NCBI RefSeq assembly: GCF_000620785.1
Contig: NZ_JIAI01000001.1
Coordinates: 930,001 to 994,000, forward strand
From: Actinospineispora acaciae DSM 45401
GTDB taxonomy: Bacteria > Actinomycetota > Actinomycetes > Mycobacteriales > Pseudonocardiaceae
DNA length: 64,000 nucleotides
Direction of reading: 5' to 3'
Positions 52,322 through 60,728 of this stretch are shown here, piece after piece (position 1 is the stretch's first letter; every line of letters begins with the position of its first letter). Under the pieces are notes generated by a model. That model was not told the origin of the DNA. It was given only the letters and a program-made list of their open reading frames with translations, and ran no database searches. Made by a program: the position numbers and the translations under genes.

Positions 52322-53212
52322 TCAAGGCCTGCGGCCGGGCTGGGCCAGGAAGTCGAGCAGCCGCCGGGTGGTCTCCTCGGGCGCCTCCTCCGGGATGAAG
52401 TGCCCGGCCGCGACCGGCCCGCCGCGCACCTCGTCGGCCCAGCCCTTCCACACCTCCAGCGGCTCGTACCAGCTCGCCACGGCACCGTCGCGTGCCCACA
52501 GGGCCAGGACCGGGCAGGCGATGCGGCGCCGCCCCCGGTCCGCCTCGTCGTGCGCGCAGTCGAGGGTGGCCGCCGCGCGGTACTGCTCGCAGATGGCGTG
52601 GACGGTGTCCGGGTGGGAGAACCGCGCGATGTACTCCGCGCGGACCTGGGCCGGGAACACGTCCGGAACCTCCGACCAGGTGTCGAGCATGTGGTCGACC
52701 AGCACGTCCGCCGCGCCCGCGATCAGCCGCTCCGGCACCGGCTCCGGCGCGGCCAGGAACGACCAGACCCAGAAGCCGAGGCTGAAGTCCTTGTCCGCGC
52801 GGCCGAACGCGTCGCCGGTCGGGACGATGTCGAGCACCGCGAGCCGGTCGACGGCGCCCGGGTGGTCCAGCGCCATCCGGTAGCCGCAGCGCGCGCCCCT
52901 GTCGTGCCCGACCACGGCGAACCTGTCGTACCCGAGCGCGGCCATCACCTCGACCTGGTCGCGGGCCAGCTCGCGCATGCTGTACGGCGCGTGGTCCGGG
53001 GTGCTCGCCGGCTTGCCGCTCGCGCCGAAACCCCGCAGGTCGGTGGCCACCACGGTGTGCCGCTGGGCGAGCCGGGCCGCCACCCGGTGCCACATGAGGT
53101 GGGTCTGCGGGATGCCGTGCAGCAGCAGGACGGGCGGTCCGGCGCCGCCGCGCAGGCCGTGGATCGTGGTTCCGGCCGTCTCGATGTCGAACTCGTCGAA
53201 CCCCTCGAACAC
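52322..53212 (-). CDS. Alpha/beta hydrolase (haloacetate dehalogenase/epoxide hydrolase-like)
   Basis: 296 residues from GTG 53212, with GGAAGG eight bases upstream; longer starts at 53266/53284 overlap the divergent ferredoxin start. LLLHGIPQTHLMWHRVA (oxyanion HGxP), nucleophile VVGHDRGARCGYRMALDHP with Asp as nucleophile in HDRG, and the base His in GHFIPEEAPEE. This HDRGxR pattern is that of fluoroacetate dehalogenase and related epoxide hydrolases. The substrate is probably a halo-acid or epoxide; not proven. It lies alone, divergent from a ferredoxin. Confidence 0.85.
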   Translation of the reverse strand: MFEGFDEFDIETAGTTIHGLRGGAGPPVLLLHGIPQTHLMWHRVAARLAQRHTVVATDLRGFGASGKPASTPDHAPYSMRELARDQVEVMAALGYDRFAVVGHDRGARCGYRMALDHPGAVDRLAVLDIVPTGDAFGRADKDFSLGFWVWSFLAAPEPVPERLIAGAADVLVDHMLDTWSEVPDVFPAQVRAEYIARFSHPDTVHAICEQYRAAATLDCAHDEADRGRRRIACPVLALWARDGAVASWYEPLEVWKGWADEVRGGPVAAGHFIPEEAPEETTRRLLDFLAQPGRRP

Positions 53213-53264
53213 GTAGAGTTCCTTCCTGTCAGGCGCGGTCCGACACACGAGAGCCGGTGAGGAC

Positions 53265-53456
53265 ATGCGAGTCAGCGTCGACAACCAGGTGTGTGAAGCG
53301 CACGGTCAGTGCAACACGGTCGATCCGGATTTATTCACCCTCGACGACGACGGGTACAGCGACATCGGCGTCGGCAAGGAGGTGCCGCCGGGCAAGGAGG
53401 TCGCCGCCGAACAGGGCGTGGACGTCTGCCCCGTTCAGGCGCTGCGGCTGGAGTGA
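53265..53456 (+). CDS. 3Fe-4S ferredoxin (P450-type), orphan
   Basis: 63 residues, the size of actinomycete single-cluster ferredoxins. The Cys pattern C-x5-C (CEAHGQC) and a later CPVQAL leaves three Cys for a [3Fe-4S] cluster, as in ferredoxins that donate electrons to cytochromes P450. No P450 or ferredoxin reductase is in the window, so its partner must be elsewhere. The last 22 bases overlap the convergent permease gene. Confidence 0.87.
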   Translation: MRVSVDNQVCEAHGQCNTVDPDLFTLDDDGYSDIGVGKEVPPGKEVAAEQGVDVCPVQALRLE

Positions 53457-54733
53457 CGGGTCACCGTCTCGGTGATCCTGGCCAGCGGCACGAACCCGAG
53501 CAGGCAGACGGCGGCGAGCACGACGTAGTGGGCGGTGAAGCCCCAGCCGTCGATGATCCACCCCGCCACCGCCGAGGCGAACAGCCCGGAGACGCCGAGC
53601 GCGACGCCGATCATGATGCCCATCGCGGTGCCGGCCGTCCTCGGCACCGAGTCGATCAACAGCGCGTAGACCACCGGGAACGGCGCGTTGCGGAACAGCC
53701 CCCAGAACAGCAGCACGATCCAGGCGCTGGTCGGGTCGGTGATGACGATCATGGCAAGCAGCGAGACCGCCCAGCCGACGATCAGGAAGCGCAGCGCGAA
53801 CTTCCGCCCGGTGTGGTCGGACAGCGTGCCCCAGACCACCTGGCCGACCCACCCGGTCAGCCCGGACGCGCCGGCCAGCAGCGCGGCCTGCCCGGCCGAC
53901 ATGCCGTGCTGGACGAACTGGGTGGTCAGGAACGTCACGGCACCCGCCTCGCCCCACAGGAACAGGAAGATCAACAGCACCGACCACCTGACGTTCGGGC
54001 TGCGCATCGCCTCCCGGACCGGCGCCCAGAACCCGCTGGGCGGGCGGGTGGACAGCTCGGGCAGCGGCCGGGTCAGCCCCCGGTCGTCGATCCAGCGGTA
54101 GACCCGCTCCTGGTTGCGCCGGGTACCGACAAAGGCCTGCCCGATGATGATCGGGATGCCGAGCAGCGGGATGAGCAGGAACGCCTCCCGCCAGCCCGCC
54201 ACGCCGAGCACGGCGGCGATCAGGGCGCCGGTGGCGAACTGGCCGAGCGGGAAGCCGGTGTGGTGCACCCCGACGGCGAAGCCCCGGTACTCCTTGGGCC
54301 ACCACTCCCCCACCAGCGCCACGTTGATCGGCTCCGAGCCGCCCCGGCTCAGGCCCATCGGGATCCGCAGCAGCAGGAACGCCAGGAAGCCGCCGCTGAA
54401 CCCGAAGGTCAGCGCGCCGCCGATGATGCCGATCAGCATCGCCACGTTCCAGGTCCAGGTCCGCCGGTAGCCGGTGCCGATCCGGTCCGAGATCCAGCCG
54501 GCCGCGATCCCGCCGACGATCAGCCCGGCGAAGAACACCGAGTTGATCAACCCGCCCTGCGCGGCGTTCAGGCCGAACTCCTCGGAGATGGCCGGGAGCA
54601 CGGCGGGCAGGATGCCGCCGTCGATCGAGGTCATCAGGATCGCGCCGGTGGTGATCAGCAACGTCCACCAGGAGATCGGATGACCTCGCGGTATCCAGGA
54701 CGACCGGGTGCGCGAGTCGACGGGGTCGGGCAT
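53435..54733 (-). CDS. MFS transporter (ACS/D-galactonate-like)
   Basis: 432 residues from ATG 54733 (GGAG upstream). ISWWTLLITTGAILMTSIDGGILPAVLPAIS and GGIAAGWISDRIG are MFS helix 1 and motif A; LRIPMGLSRGGSEPINVALVGEWWPKEYRGFA matches the anion:cation symporter branch that carries sugar acids and aromatic acids. It probably imports an organic anion. It is convergent with the ferredoxin and has no adjacent enzyme of its own; the LysR unit lies upstream. Confidence 0.86.
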   Translation of the reverse strand: MPDPVDSRTRSSWIPRGHPISWWTLLITTGAILMTSIDGGILPAVLPAISEEFGLNAAQGGLINSVFFAGLIVGGIAAGWISDRIGTGYRRTWTWNVAMLIGIIGGALTFGFSGGFLAFLLLRIPMGLSRGGSEPINVALVGEWWPKEYRGFAVGVHHTGFPLGQFATGALIAAVLGVAGWREAFLLIPLLGIPIIIGQAFVGTRRNQERVYRWIDDRGLTRPLPELSTRPPSGFWAPVREAMRSPNVRWSVLLIFLFLWGEAGAVTFLTTQFVQHGMSAGQAALLAGASGLTGWVGQVVWGTLSDHTGRKFALRFLIVGWAVSLLAMIVITDPTSAWIVLLFWGLFRNAPFPVVYALLIDSVPRTAGTAMGIMIGVALGVSGLFASAVAGWIIDGWGFTAHYVVLAAVCLLGFVPLARITETVTRHSSRSA

Positions 54734-54806
54734 GTCTTTCTCCTCCAACGCGACGCTGGGCTGGATGAGTCGAGGGCGTCACCCTGTCCAATTCATCGGA
54801 CGAATG

Positions 54807-55712
54807 TCAATGGTTCAGCCGGGCGACCGCTTCCTGGAGCGCGGCGGTCAGGGTCGCGACGTTCGGTGCCTGCTCGGTACCGGCCCGGGCGGCGACCGAC
54901 ACGATCCGGGTCAGCCGGGGTTCGTCCAGCCGGTGCATCCGCACGCCGGTGGTGAGCCCCTCGGTGGCCAGCCGCGGGACCAGCGAGACGCCCAGGCCGG
55001 CGCGGACCAGCGCGAGGATCACCGTGTAGTCGTCGCTGACGTAGTCCAGCCTCGGCGCGAACCCGCTCATGCCGAAGGCCCGCTCCACGGTGGCGCGCAG
55101 CGCGCCGTCGCTGCGCGGGACGATCCACGGCTGGTCGCGCAGCGTCGCCAGCGAGAGCGGGCCGCGCGGCAGCTCCAGCGCCTCGGGCGCCGCCACCAGC
55201 AGCGACTCGGTCACCAGCCGGGTCAGCGTGACGCCGGGGTCGGCGATCCTGGCCAGCAGGTCGAACTCGTAGACCAGCAGCATGTCCAGCCGGCCGGACC
55301 GCAGCGCCGGGAGGCCGTCGGCGGTCTCCCACTCCTCCAGCCGCACGTCGAGGTCGGGGTGCGCGGCGCGGCAGGCCGCGATCGCTCCGGGCACGATCGA
55401 GCTGGCGGCGGTGGGGAACGCACCCAGCCGGAGCACTCCCCCGATGCCGCCGGCGATCCTGGCGACGCCGGCCCGCGCGGCCTCCAGCTCGGCCAGGATC
55501 CGCTCGGTGTGCTCGACCAGCACCCGGGCCGCCTCGGTCAGCACCAGCGCCCGGCCGTCCCGGGTGAACAGCGGGGCGCCCACCTCCCGCCGCAGCAGGG
55601 TGAGCTGCTGGGACACCGCGGACGGGGTCAGCGCGCAGGCCCGGGCGGTGGCCGCGATGGTGCCTCGGGCGGCGAGCTCGCGCAGCAGGCGGAGGCGGTG
55701 CACGTCCAGCAT
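54807..55712 (-). CDS. LysR family transcriptional regulator
   Basis: 301 residues. HTH: MLDVHRLRLLRELAARGTIAATARACALTPSAVSQQLTLL (shown in part), then a periplasmic-binding-like effector domain (GVLRLGAFPTAASSIVPGAIA). It is divergent from the M24/enolase-superfamily genes with a 72-base gap. GCTAAC occurs as a direct repeat at 55721-55726 and 55753-55758, so this gap probably holds its sites. It should activate the divergent catabolic genes when an inducer binds. Confidence 0.88.
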   Translation of the reverse strand: MLDVHRLRLLRELAARGTIAATARACALTPSAVSQQLTLLRREVGAPLFTRDGRALVLTEAARVLVEHTERILAELEAARAGVARIAGGIGGVLRLGAFPTAASSIVPGAIAACRAAHPDLDVRLEEWETADGLPALRSGRLDMLLVYEFDLLARIADPGVTLTRLVTESLLVAAPEALELPRGPLSLATLRDQPWIVPRSDGALRATVERAFGMSGFAPRLDYVSDDYTVILALVRAGLGVSLVPRLATEGLTTGVRMHRLDEPRLTRIVSVAARAGTEQAPNVATLTAALQEAVARLNH

Positions 55713-55784
55713 TCAGCCAGGCTAACGGTACTCGTCAGAAACATTTGGTTGTGCTAACTGTCATCTCGACGCGACCCTGGGCGG

Positions 55785-56948
55785 GTGACGGTCGGCGCGC
55801 TGAACCTCGACGACACCGCGGCGGAGCACACCGAGCGGATCCGGGCGCTTCGGGCGAGCATGCGTCGGCTGGGGCTCGCGGCGGTGGCGGTGGCCAGCCC
55901 GGAGAACGTCTACTACCTGACCGGCCTGGACCATCTGGGCTACTTCGCGTTCACCCTGCTCGTGGTGCCGCGCGAGGGTGCGCCGACGCTGGTCACCCGC
56001 GCGATGGAGCGCCCGACCGTGCGCGCGCAGGTGCCCTGGTGCCGGCACGTGGTGTTCGGCGAGGACGAGCCCGCCGCGCCGGCCGCCGCCTCCGTGCTCG
56101 CCGAGGTGGTCGAGGCCGGCGCCACCGTCGCGCTGGACGAGGACTCGATGTTCTTCCCGCCCTCGACGGCCGCCCGACTCGTCGCGCTGCTGCCCGGGCT
56201 GCGGTGGACGAACGGATCGGGCCTGCTCGCCGGGCAGCGCGCGGTGAAGTCCGGCGGCGAGATCGACCACGTCCGGCGGGCGGCGAGGCTGTCGGACCGG
56301 GCCATGGCGGCCGGTCTCGCGGCGTTGCGGCCCGGCGTGCCGCAGCGGCGGGTGGCCGCCGGGGTGTACCGGACGATGATCGCGGACGGTGGCCAGCCGC
56401 CCGGGTTCGCCCCGCTGATCCGGCCCACCTCGATGCTCGACCAGGAGCACGTGTCGTGGTCCGACGGCCCGGTCCGGCCCGGTCAGGGGTGGTTCTTCGA
56501 GCTGTCCGCCAGCGTGCGCCGCTACCACGCGCCGCTGAGCCGCACGGTGTACGTCGGGCACGCCCCGGACGGCGCCGACCAGGCCGCCGCCGCGGCGCTC
56601 GCCGGCCTGGTCGCCGCCCGCGACGCGCTGCGCCCCGGTGTTCGTACCGGTGAGGTGTACGCGGCCTGGGAGCGCGCGGTGGCCGGGCATCCGTCGCCGG
56701 CCTGGCCGCTGCGCCACCACTGCGGGTACCTGGTGGGGATCGGGTTCCCGCCCAGCTGGGTCGGCGGCGGGCAGGTGCTGGGCATCCGCCCGGGTGGTGA
56801 GGTGGCGGTCGCGGCGGGCATGACGTTCCACCTGATGTCGTGGGTGACCCGGCCGGTCGGGCACGTCGTCTCGGACACCGCGCTGGTCACGCCGGCCGGA
56901 GCCGAGCTGCTCACCACGGTGCCCCGGGGACTCACGGTGGTCGGCTGA
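55785..56948 (+). CDS. M24 family hydrolase lacking canonical metal ligands (ectoine hydrolase/DoeA-like)
   Basis: 387 residues from GTG 55785. It has the creatinase-type N-domain (SPENVYYLTGLDHLGYFAFTLLVVP) and pita-bread domain, but the metal positions are changed: the usual Asp pair region reads WFFELSASVRRYHAPLSRTV, and the two C-terminal Glu positions read TFHLMSWV and SDTALVT. The text ELSASVRRYHAPLSRTV is like ectoine hydrolase DoeA/EutD, so it may open an ectoine-like or other cyclic amidine ring rather than act as an aminopeptidase. It is followed after one base by an enolase-superfamily gene. Confidence 0.8.
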   Translation: MTVGALNLDDTAAEHTERIRALRASMRRLGLAAVAVASPENVYYLTGLDHLGYFAFTLLVVPREGAPTLVTRAMERPTVRAQVPWCRHVVFGEDEPAAPAAASVLAEVVEAGATVALDEDSMFFPPSTAARLVALLPGLRWTNGSGLLAGQRAVKSGGEIDHVRRAARLSDRAMAAGLAALRPGVPQRRVAAGVYRTMIADGGQPPGFAPLIRPTSMLDQEHVSWSDGPVRPGQGWFFELSASVRRYHAPLSRTVYVGHAPDGADQAAAAALAGLVAARDALRPGVRTGEVYAAWERAVAGHPSPAWPLRHHCGYLVGIGFPPSWVGGGQVLGIRPGGEVAVAAGMTFHLMSWVTRPVGHVVSDTALVTPAGAELLTTVPRGLTVVG

Positions 56949-56949
56949 G

Positions 56950-58131
56950 ATGCGGATCAGCAAGCTGCGCACCACCACCGTCGCGGTGCCCTACCGCGTC
57001 GACGAGGCGTGGGCGTTCGGCCGGCGGTCCGGGCAGGTCAGCGTGCTGCTGGAGATGCAAACCGACGAGGGCGTGGTGGGGCTCGGGGAGGCCGCCGCCT
57101 ACCCCAGCGCCGACGTCGTGAACGCGGTCTTCCGCACCCTGGAGCCGCTGGTGGTCGGCGAGGACCCGCTGGCGATCGAGCGGATGATCCACCGCATCGA
57201 CCTGGTCGGCACCTGGCACCACGTGCGGGCCAGCAGCCCGGCCATCGCGGCCGTCGAGATGGCCTGCTGGGACGTGCTCGGCAAGGTGTGCGGGCAGCCG
57301 CTGGTGAACCTGCTCGGCGGCCGGTTCCGGGACCGGGTGGAGTACTTCTACTACGTCGCCCGCGTGTCGCCGGCGGAGGTGGCGGCCGAGGGACGCCGGG
57401 CCACCGAGGCCGGGTTCGGCACCTGCTACCTCAAGGCCGTGCACGACGACCCGGCCGCCGACGTCGAGCGGGTCGCCGCGCTGCGCGACGGCGCCGGCCC
57501 GCACGCGCGCATCCGGGTCGACGCCAACGAGGCCTGGTCGCCCGGCACCGCCGTCCGCACCGTCCGCGCGATGCAGCCGTACGGCCTGGAGCTGGTCGAG
57601 CAGCCGGTGTCCGGCCGCAACCTCGCCGAGATGGCCTACGTCCGCGGCCGGGTGGACACCCCGCTGCTGGCCAACGAGGCGAGCTGGACCAGGCACGACC
57701 AGCTCGCGGTGATCCGCGCCGGGGCCGCCGACGCGATCTCGGTCGACAACCAGGCCGACGGCGGGCTGCTCAACCTCAAGCGCTCCGCCGGCCTGTGCGA
57801 GGCGGCCGGCCTGCCCGTGGTCAAGCACAGCCTGGGCGAGCTCGGGGTCGCGCTGGCCGCCGCCACCCACGTCATCGCCGCCACCCCGACCTTCCGGTAC
57901 GCCAACCAGGCCTACGGCGCGCTGCTCTCCGACGACGTCACCGCCGGCTTCGGCGGACCGGCGGCCGCCTACCGCGACGGGTGCCTGGACGTCCCGACCG
58001 GCCCCGGCCTCGGCGTCGAGCTCGATCCCGACAAGGTCGCGCGGTACGCCGAGCTCTACCGTTGCGGGGCCGACCGGTTCGCCTTCACCGACCGGGACAG
58101 CGCGACGGCCCCGGCGTTGCCCAAGGCATGA
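56950..58131 (+). CDS. Mandelate racemase/muconate lactonizing enzyme family (enolase superfamily)
   Basis: 393 residues. The metal ligands are in IRVDANEAW (Asp), LELVEQPV (Glu) and PLLANEASW (Glu); an Asp-x-Gln/His region and the acid/base Lys in VVKHSLGELG are present. It abstracts an alpha proton from a carboxylate and may be a racemase, dehydratase or cycloisomerase; family members cannot be told apart by sequence alone. It is in one unit with the M24-like gene, and is convergent with a permease/nitrilase operon (4-base gap). Confidence 0.87.
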   Translation: MRISKLRTTTVAVPYRVDEAWAFGRRSGQVSVLLEMQTDEGVVGLGEAAAYPSADVVNAVFRTLEPLVVGEDPLAIERMIHRIDLVGTWHHVRASSPAIAAVEMACWDVLGKVCGQPLVNLLGGRFRDRVEYFYYVARVSPAEVAAEGRRATEAGFGTCYLKAVHDDPAADVERVAALRDGAGPHARIRVDANEAWSPGTAVRTVRAMQPYGLELVEQPVSGRNLAEMAYVRGRVDTPLLANEASWTRHDQLAVIRAGAADAISVDNQADGGLLNLKRSAGLCEAAGLPVVKHSLGELGVALAAATHVIAATPTFRYANQAYGALLSDDVTAGFGGPAAAYRDGCLDVPTGPGLGVELDPDKVARYAELYRCGADRFAFTDRDSATAPALPKA

Positions 58132-58135
58132 GCGT

Positions 58136-59455
58136 TTACGCGTCGTCCAGCTCGACGTGCCGCAGGTCGCTGCTCAGCCACGATCCGACGATCAGGAACA
58201 GCCCGCCGAGCGCGAGCAGCACCACCGGGGTGTAGCCGTACGGCATGAAGGCCGAGAGCCCGAGCATGTAGTACGGGTAGAACGCCGGGATCACGCTGGG
58301 CAGGCTGTAGGCGATGCCGTAGCCGGACGAGCGCACCTGGGTCGGGAACATCTCCATGATGTACGCGGAGATCATCGACCACACCGCCAGCGTCGCGACC
58401 AGCGCGAGCCCACCGCACACCAGCAGCGTCACGGTGCCGCGCGGCCGGGCGATCGCAGCGGCCAGCAAGAGTGGGGCGACGACCAGGTTGAGCACGCCGA
58501 TCACCAGGAACACCCGCCGGCGTCCGTGCCGCTGCCCCGCCGCCCCGATCAGCGGGAACAGCACCACCCCGATGATCGCGGCGGCCAGGATCGCGGAGTT
58601 GATCACCGCCGGGCTGCCGCCGAGGCCCTTGAAGTGGCTGGCGAACACCCCGACCGTGGCGTCCAGGGTCAGCCAGGCGCCGGTGCCCACCACGAACGCC
58701 AGCCCGAGCGAGCGCAGGTGCCGGCCGGAGAACAGCGTCCGCAGCGGGCGCTCCGGCTTGGGGATCTTCGTCCAGAGCTCCGACTCCGGGACCGACCGCA
58801 GGTAGTACACGAAGATCGCGGCCGAGAGCACGAAGCCGATCGCGAACGGGATCCGCCATCCCCAGACCGCGTACGCCGACTGCGGCCCGTCCGAGGGCAT
58901 CACCTGGAGCAGGATCATGGTCAGCACCGTGATCACGCCGAGCGCGGCCGGGTAGCCGACGTTGAGCAGCGAGCCGTACACCCCGCGCTTCTCCCGGGGC
59001 GCGTACTCCATGGCCAGCGGGTTGGCCGCGGTGTACTCGCCGCCGAGGAAGACGCCGTCCAGCAGCCGCAACGCCACCAGCAGCACCGGCGCCATCACGC
59101 CGATCGTGGCGTAGCCGGGCAGCAGCGCGATCAGCCCGGTACACACGCTGAACCCGGCCGCGACCACGATGGTGGTCCGCCGCCGCCCGAGCCGGTCGCC
59201 CATCGCGCCGAAGATCACCGAGCCCAGCGGCCGGCCCACCAGCGAGGCCGCGAAGATCGCCGCGCTCATGGTGGTCATCTGGACGGCGCTGGCCCCGCTG
59301 GCGGTGAAGTAGGTGATCGCCGGCGCGAGCGCGATGACCGGCAGGTAGACGTCGTACATGTCCACGAAGAAGCCGAACATCGCCGCCCGCAGCGCCCGCC
59401 GGCGGGCCTGCCGCTCGGCCGGGCCGGCGGACGCGACGGCCGTTGTCTCACTCAT
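58136..59455 (-). CDS. MFS transporter (MHS-like)
   Basis: 439 residues. FFVDMYDVYLPVIALAPAITYF, GSVIFGAMGDRLGRRRTTIV (motif A), LLDGVFLGGEYTAANPLAMEYAPREKRGVYG and AYAVWGWRIPFAIGFV place it with the MHS group, and it is close in layout to those at 750 and 28232. Its start overlaps the nitrilase stop by 8 bases, so import of a nitrile or amide (or its acid) is plausible. Last gene of the nitrilase operon. Confidence 0.87.
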   Translation of the reverse strand: MSETTAVASAGPAERQARRRALRAAMFGFFVDMYDVYLPVIALAPAITYFTASGASAVQMTTMSAAIFAASLVGRPLGSVIFGAMGDRLGRRRTTIVVAAGFSVCTGLIALLPGYATIGVMAPVLLVALRLLDGVFLGGEYTAANPLAMEYAPREKRGVYGSLLNVGYPAALGVITVLTMILLQVMPSDGPQSAYAVWGWRIPFAIGFVLSAAIFVYYLRSVPESELWTKIPKPERPLRTLFSGRHLRSLGLAFVVGTGAWLTLDATVGVFASHFKGLGGSPAVINSAILAAAIIGVVLFPLIGAAGQRHGRRRVFLVIGVLNLVVAPLLLAAAIARPRGTVTLLVCGGLALVATLAVWSMISAYIMEMFPTQVRSSGYGIAYSLPSVIPAFYPYYMLGLSAFMPYGYTPVVLLALGGLFLIVGSWLSSDLRHVELDDA

Positions 59456-60488
59456 CGCCGGAGCCGCCTTCCGGGTCGGCGTCGGTGAGCCGCAATGAGC
59501 CGGAAGGGCCGGTGTGCCGCGCCAGCGGGGTGTGCCGGCGGGTGTCCACCGTGAGCTGGAAGATGTCGGCGCGGTTGTAGGTGCCCACGATGTCGTGCGC
59601 CTGCTTCGCGGTGATCTCGTCGGCGAGGTTCACCCGCGCGTGCAGGATCCCCTCGTCCCCGTGCAGTGGCCCGGCGACCGCGCGCCCGTCCGGCCCGATC
59701 ACCATCGAGGCGGTCGGGTGCGCGCGGAGCATCTTCTCGATCCGCGCGTCGCCGGCGGCCACCTCGGCGACCGCCCGGTCGTCCAGCGCGGTGGCCGCGA
59801 CCACGGTGAAGACCTTGCCCTCGAAGGAGTGCGCGGCGGCGCGCAGCCGGATGGTCTCCGGCAGGTCGTAGTCGCCGCCCTCGGTCCTGCCGTCGAACGG
59901 CCAGGACGGCGGGTAGGTGGCGATGTGCAGCCGCTCGCCCTGCGCGAGCAGCGTGAACCTGGCGAGGGTGTTCGTGTTCTCGCCGCAGATCAGCGCGCCG
60001 AGGTGCCAGCCGCCGAGCGGCACCGGCGCCAGGTCGTGGGCGTCGCCGTGCGACCAGGTCAGCCGCTCGTACCAGGTGGCCACCAGCTTGCGGCGGTGGT
60101 TGACCAGCCGGCCGGTGGGGTCGAAGACCAGGTTGGAGTTCCAGAGCTGGCCCAGGCTGGCCTCGTTGCGCTCGTTGACCCCGACGGACAGCGTGACCCC
60201 GAACCGCGCCGCGAGCCGCCCCAGCCGCTCGGTCTCCGGGCCGGGCACCGTGATCGACTCCCTGACCAGCCGCTCGTGAAAGTCGTGCTGGTCCACCGGC
60301 GCGAGCACGCCGTTCCAGATCGGGAACCCCGGCAGGAAGCTCTCGCCGAAGACGACCAGCTCGGCGCCCTGGCCGGCGGCCTCGGCGACGAGCGCCTCCA
60401 GCTTGTCCAGCGTGGCGGCGAGGTCCAGGAAGACGGGCGCCGCCTGCACCGCCGCGACTGACACCGTGGGCAGTTCGATCGTTGACAT
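59448..60488 (-). CDS. Carbon-nitrogen hydrolase (nitrilase family)
   Basis: 346 residues from ATG 60488 (GGAGG upstream). The nitrilase triad is complete: Glu 49 in VVFGESFLPGFP, Lys 134 in NHRRKLVAT and Cys 168 in ALICGENTN. The CGEN text at the nucleophile is that of true nitrilases and aliphatic amidases. It should convert a nitrile or amide to the acid and ammonia. It is first in an operon with an MHS permease. A GTTGTCG-N8-CGACAAC repeat lies just upstream. It is convergent with the M24/enolase-superfamily unit. Confidence 0.88.
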   Translation of the reverse strand: MSTIELPTVSVAAVQAAPVFLDLAATLDKLEALVAEAAGQGAELVVFGESFLPGFPIWNGVLAPVDQHDFHERLVRESITVPGPETERLGRLAARFGVTLSVGVNERNEASLGQLWNSNLVFDPTGRLVNHRRKLVATWYERLTWSHGDAHDLAPVPLGGWHLGALICGENTNTLARFTLLAQGERLHIATYPPSWPFDGRTEGGDYDLPETIRLRAAAHSFEGKVFTVVAATALDDRAVAEVAAGDARIEKMLRAHPTASMVIGPDGRAVAGPLHGDEGILHARVNLADEITAKQAHDIVGTYNRADIFQLTVDTRRHTPLARHTGPSGSLRLTDADPEGGSGDE

Positions 60489-60522
60489 CACGCCTCCGTC
60501 GGGTCCGTGAGCGTCGTGACAA

Positions 60523-60544
60523 GTTGTCGACGGATCCCGACAAC
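60523..60544. promoter_or_regulatory. Inverted repeat GTTGTCG-N8-CGACAAC upstream of nitrilase
   Basis: GTTGTCG (60523-60529) and CGACAAC (60538-60544) match perfectly with an 8-base spacer, 35-56 bases upstream of the nitrilase start. It is a good operator candidate for the nitrilase/permease operon. The cognate regulator is not obvious; the next TetR gene has a different operator of its own. Confidence 0.5.
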
Positions 60545-60658
60545 AATGTCCCGATCGCCCGTAGGGTGCGCGGAGGGTAAAGACCGAACAGCACGACGTC
60601 AATGGCCCGACACCGACGCCCAATGTCGACCCTTCTCGACACCGACCGGCCCTGAAAC

Positions 60659-60728
60659 CCCTGCTCACGACCCGTGAGTGGTTAGCGGTGCTATAGCCCC
60701 GCTAACCACTCACGGCCGCTGAGCAGGG
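60659..60728. repeat. 70-base bipartite hairpin (terminator or dispersed repeat)
   Basis: Two nested inverted repeats: outer CCCTGCTCA/TGAGCAGGG (9 pairs) and inner CGTGAGTGGTTAGCGG/CCGCTAACCACTCACG (16 pairs, 60673-60688 and 60699-60714), loop TGCTATAGCC. The right arm is the last codons of the TetR gene. It may be a strong terminator for TetR or a shared intergenic repeat element. No U-tract follows on the minus strand; CTTTT follows on the plus strand. Confidence 0.7.

Noticed and set aside
55785-56948. Ordinary Xaa-Pro aminopeptidase
   Set aside because: The metal-ligand positions are not conserved, unlike those of the M24 gene at 46855.
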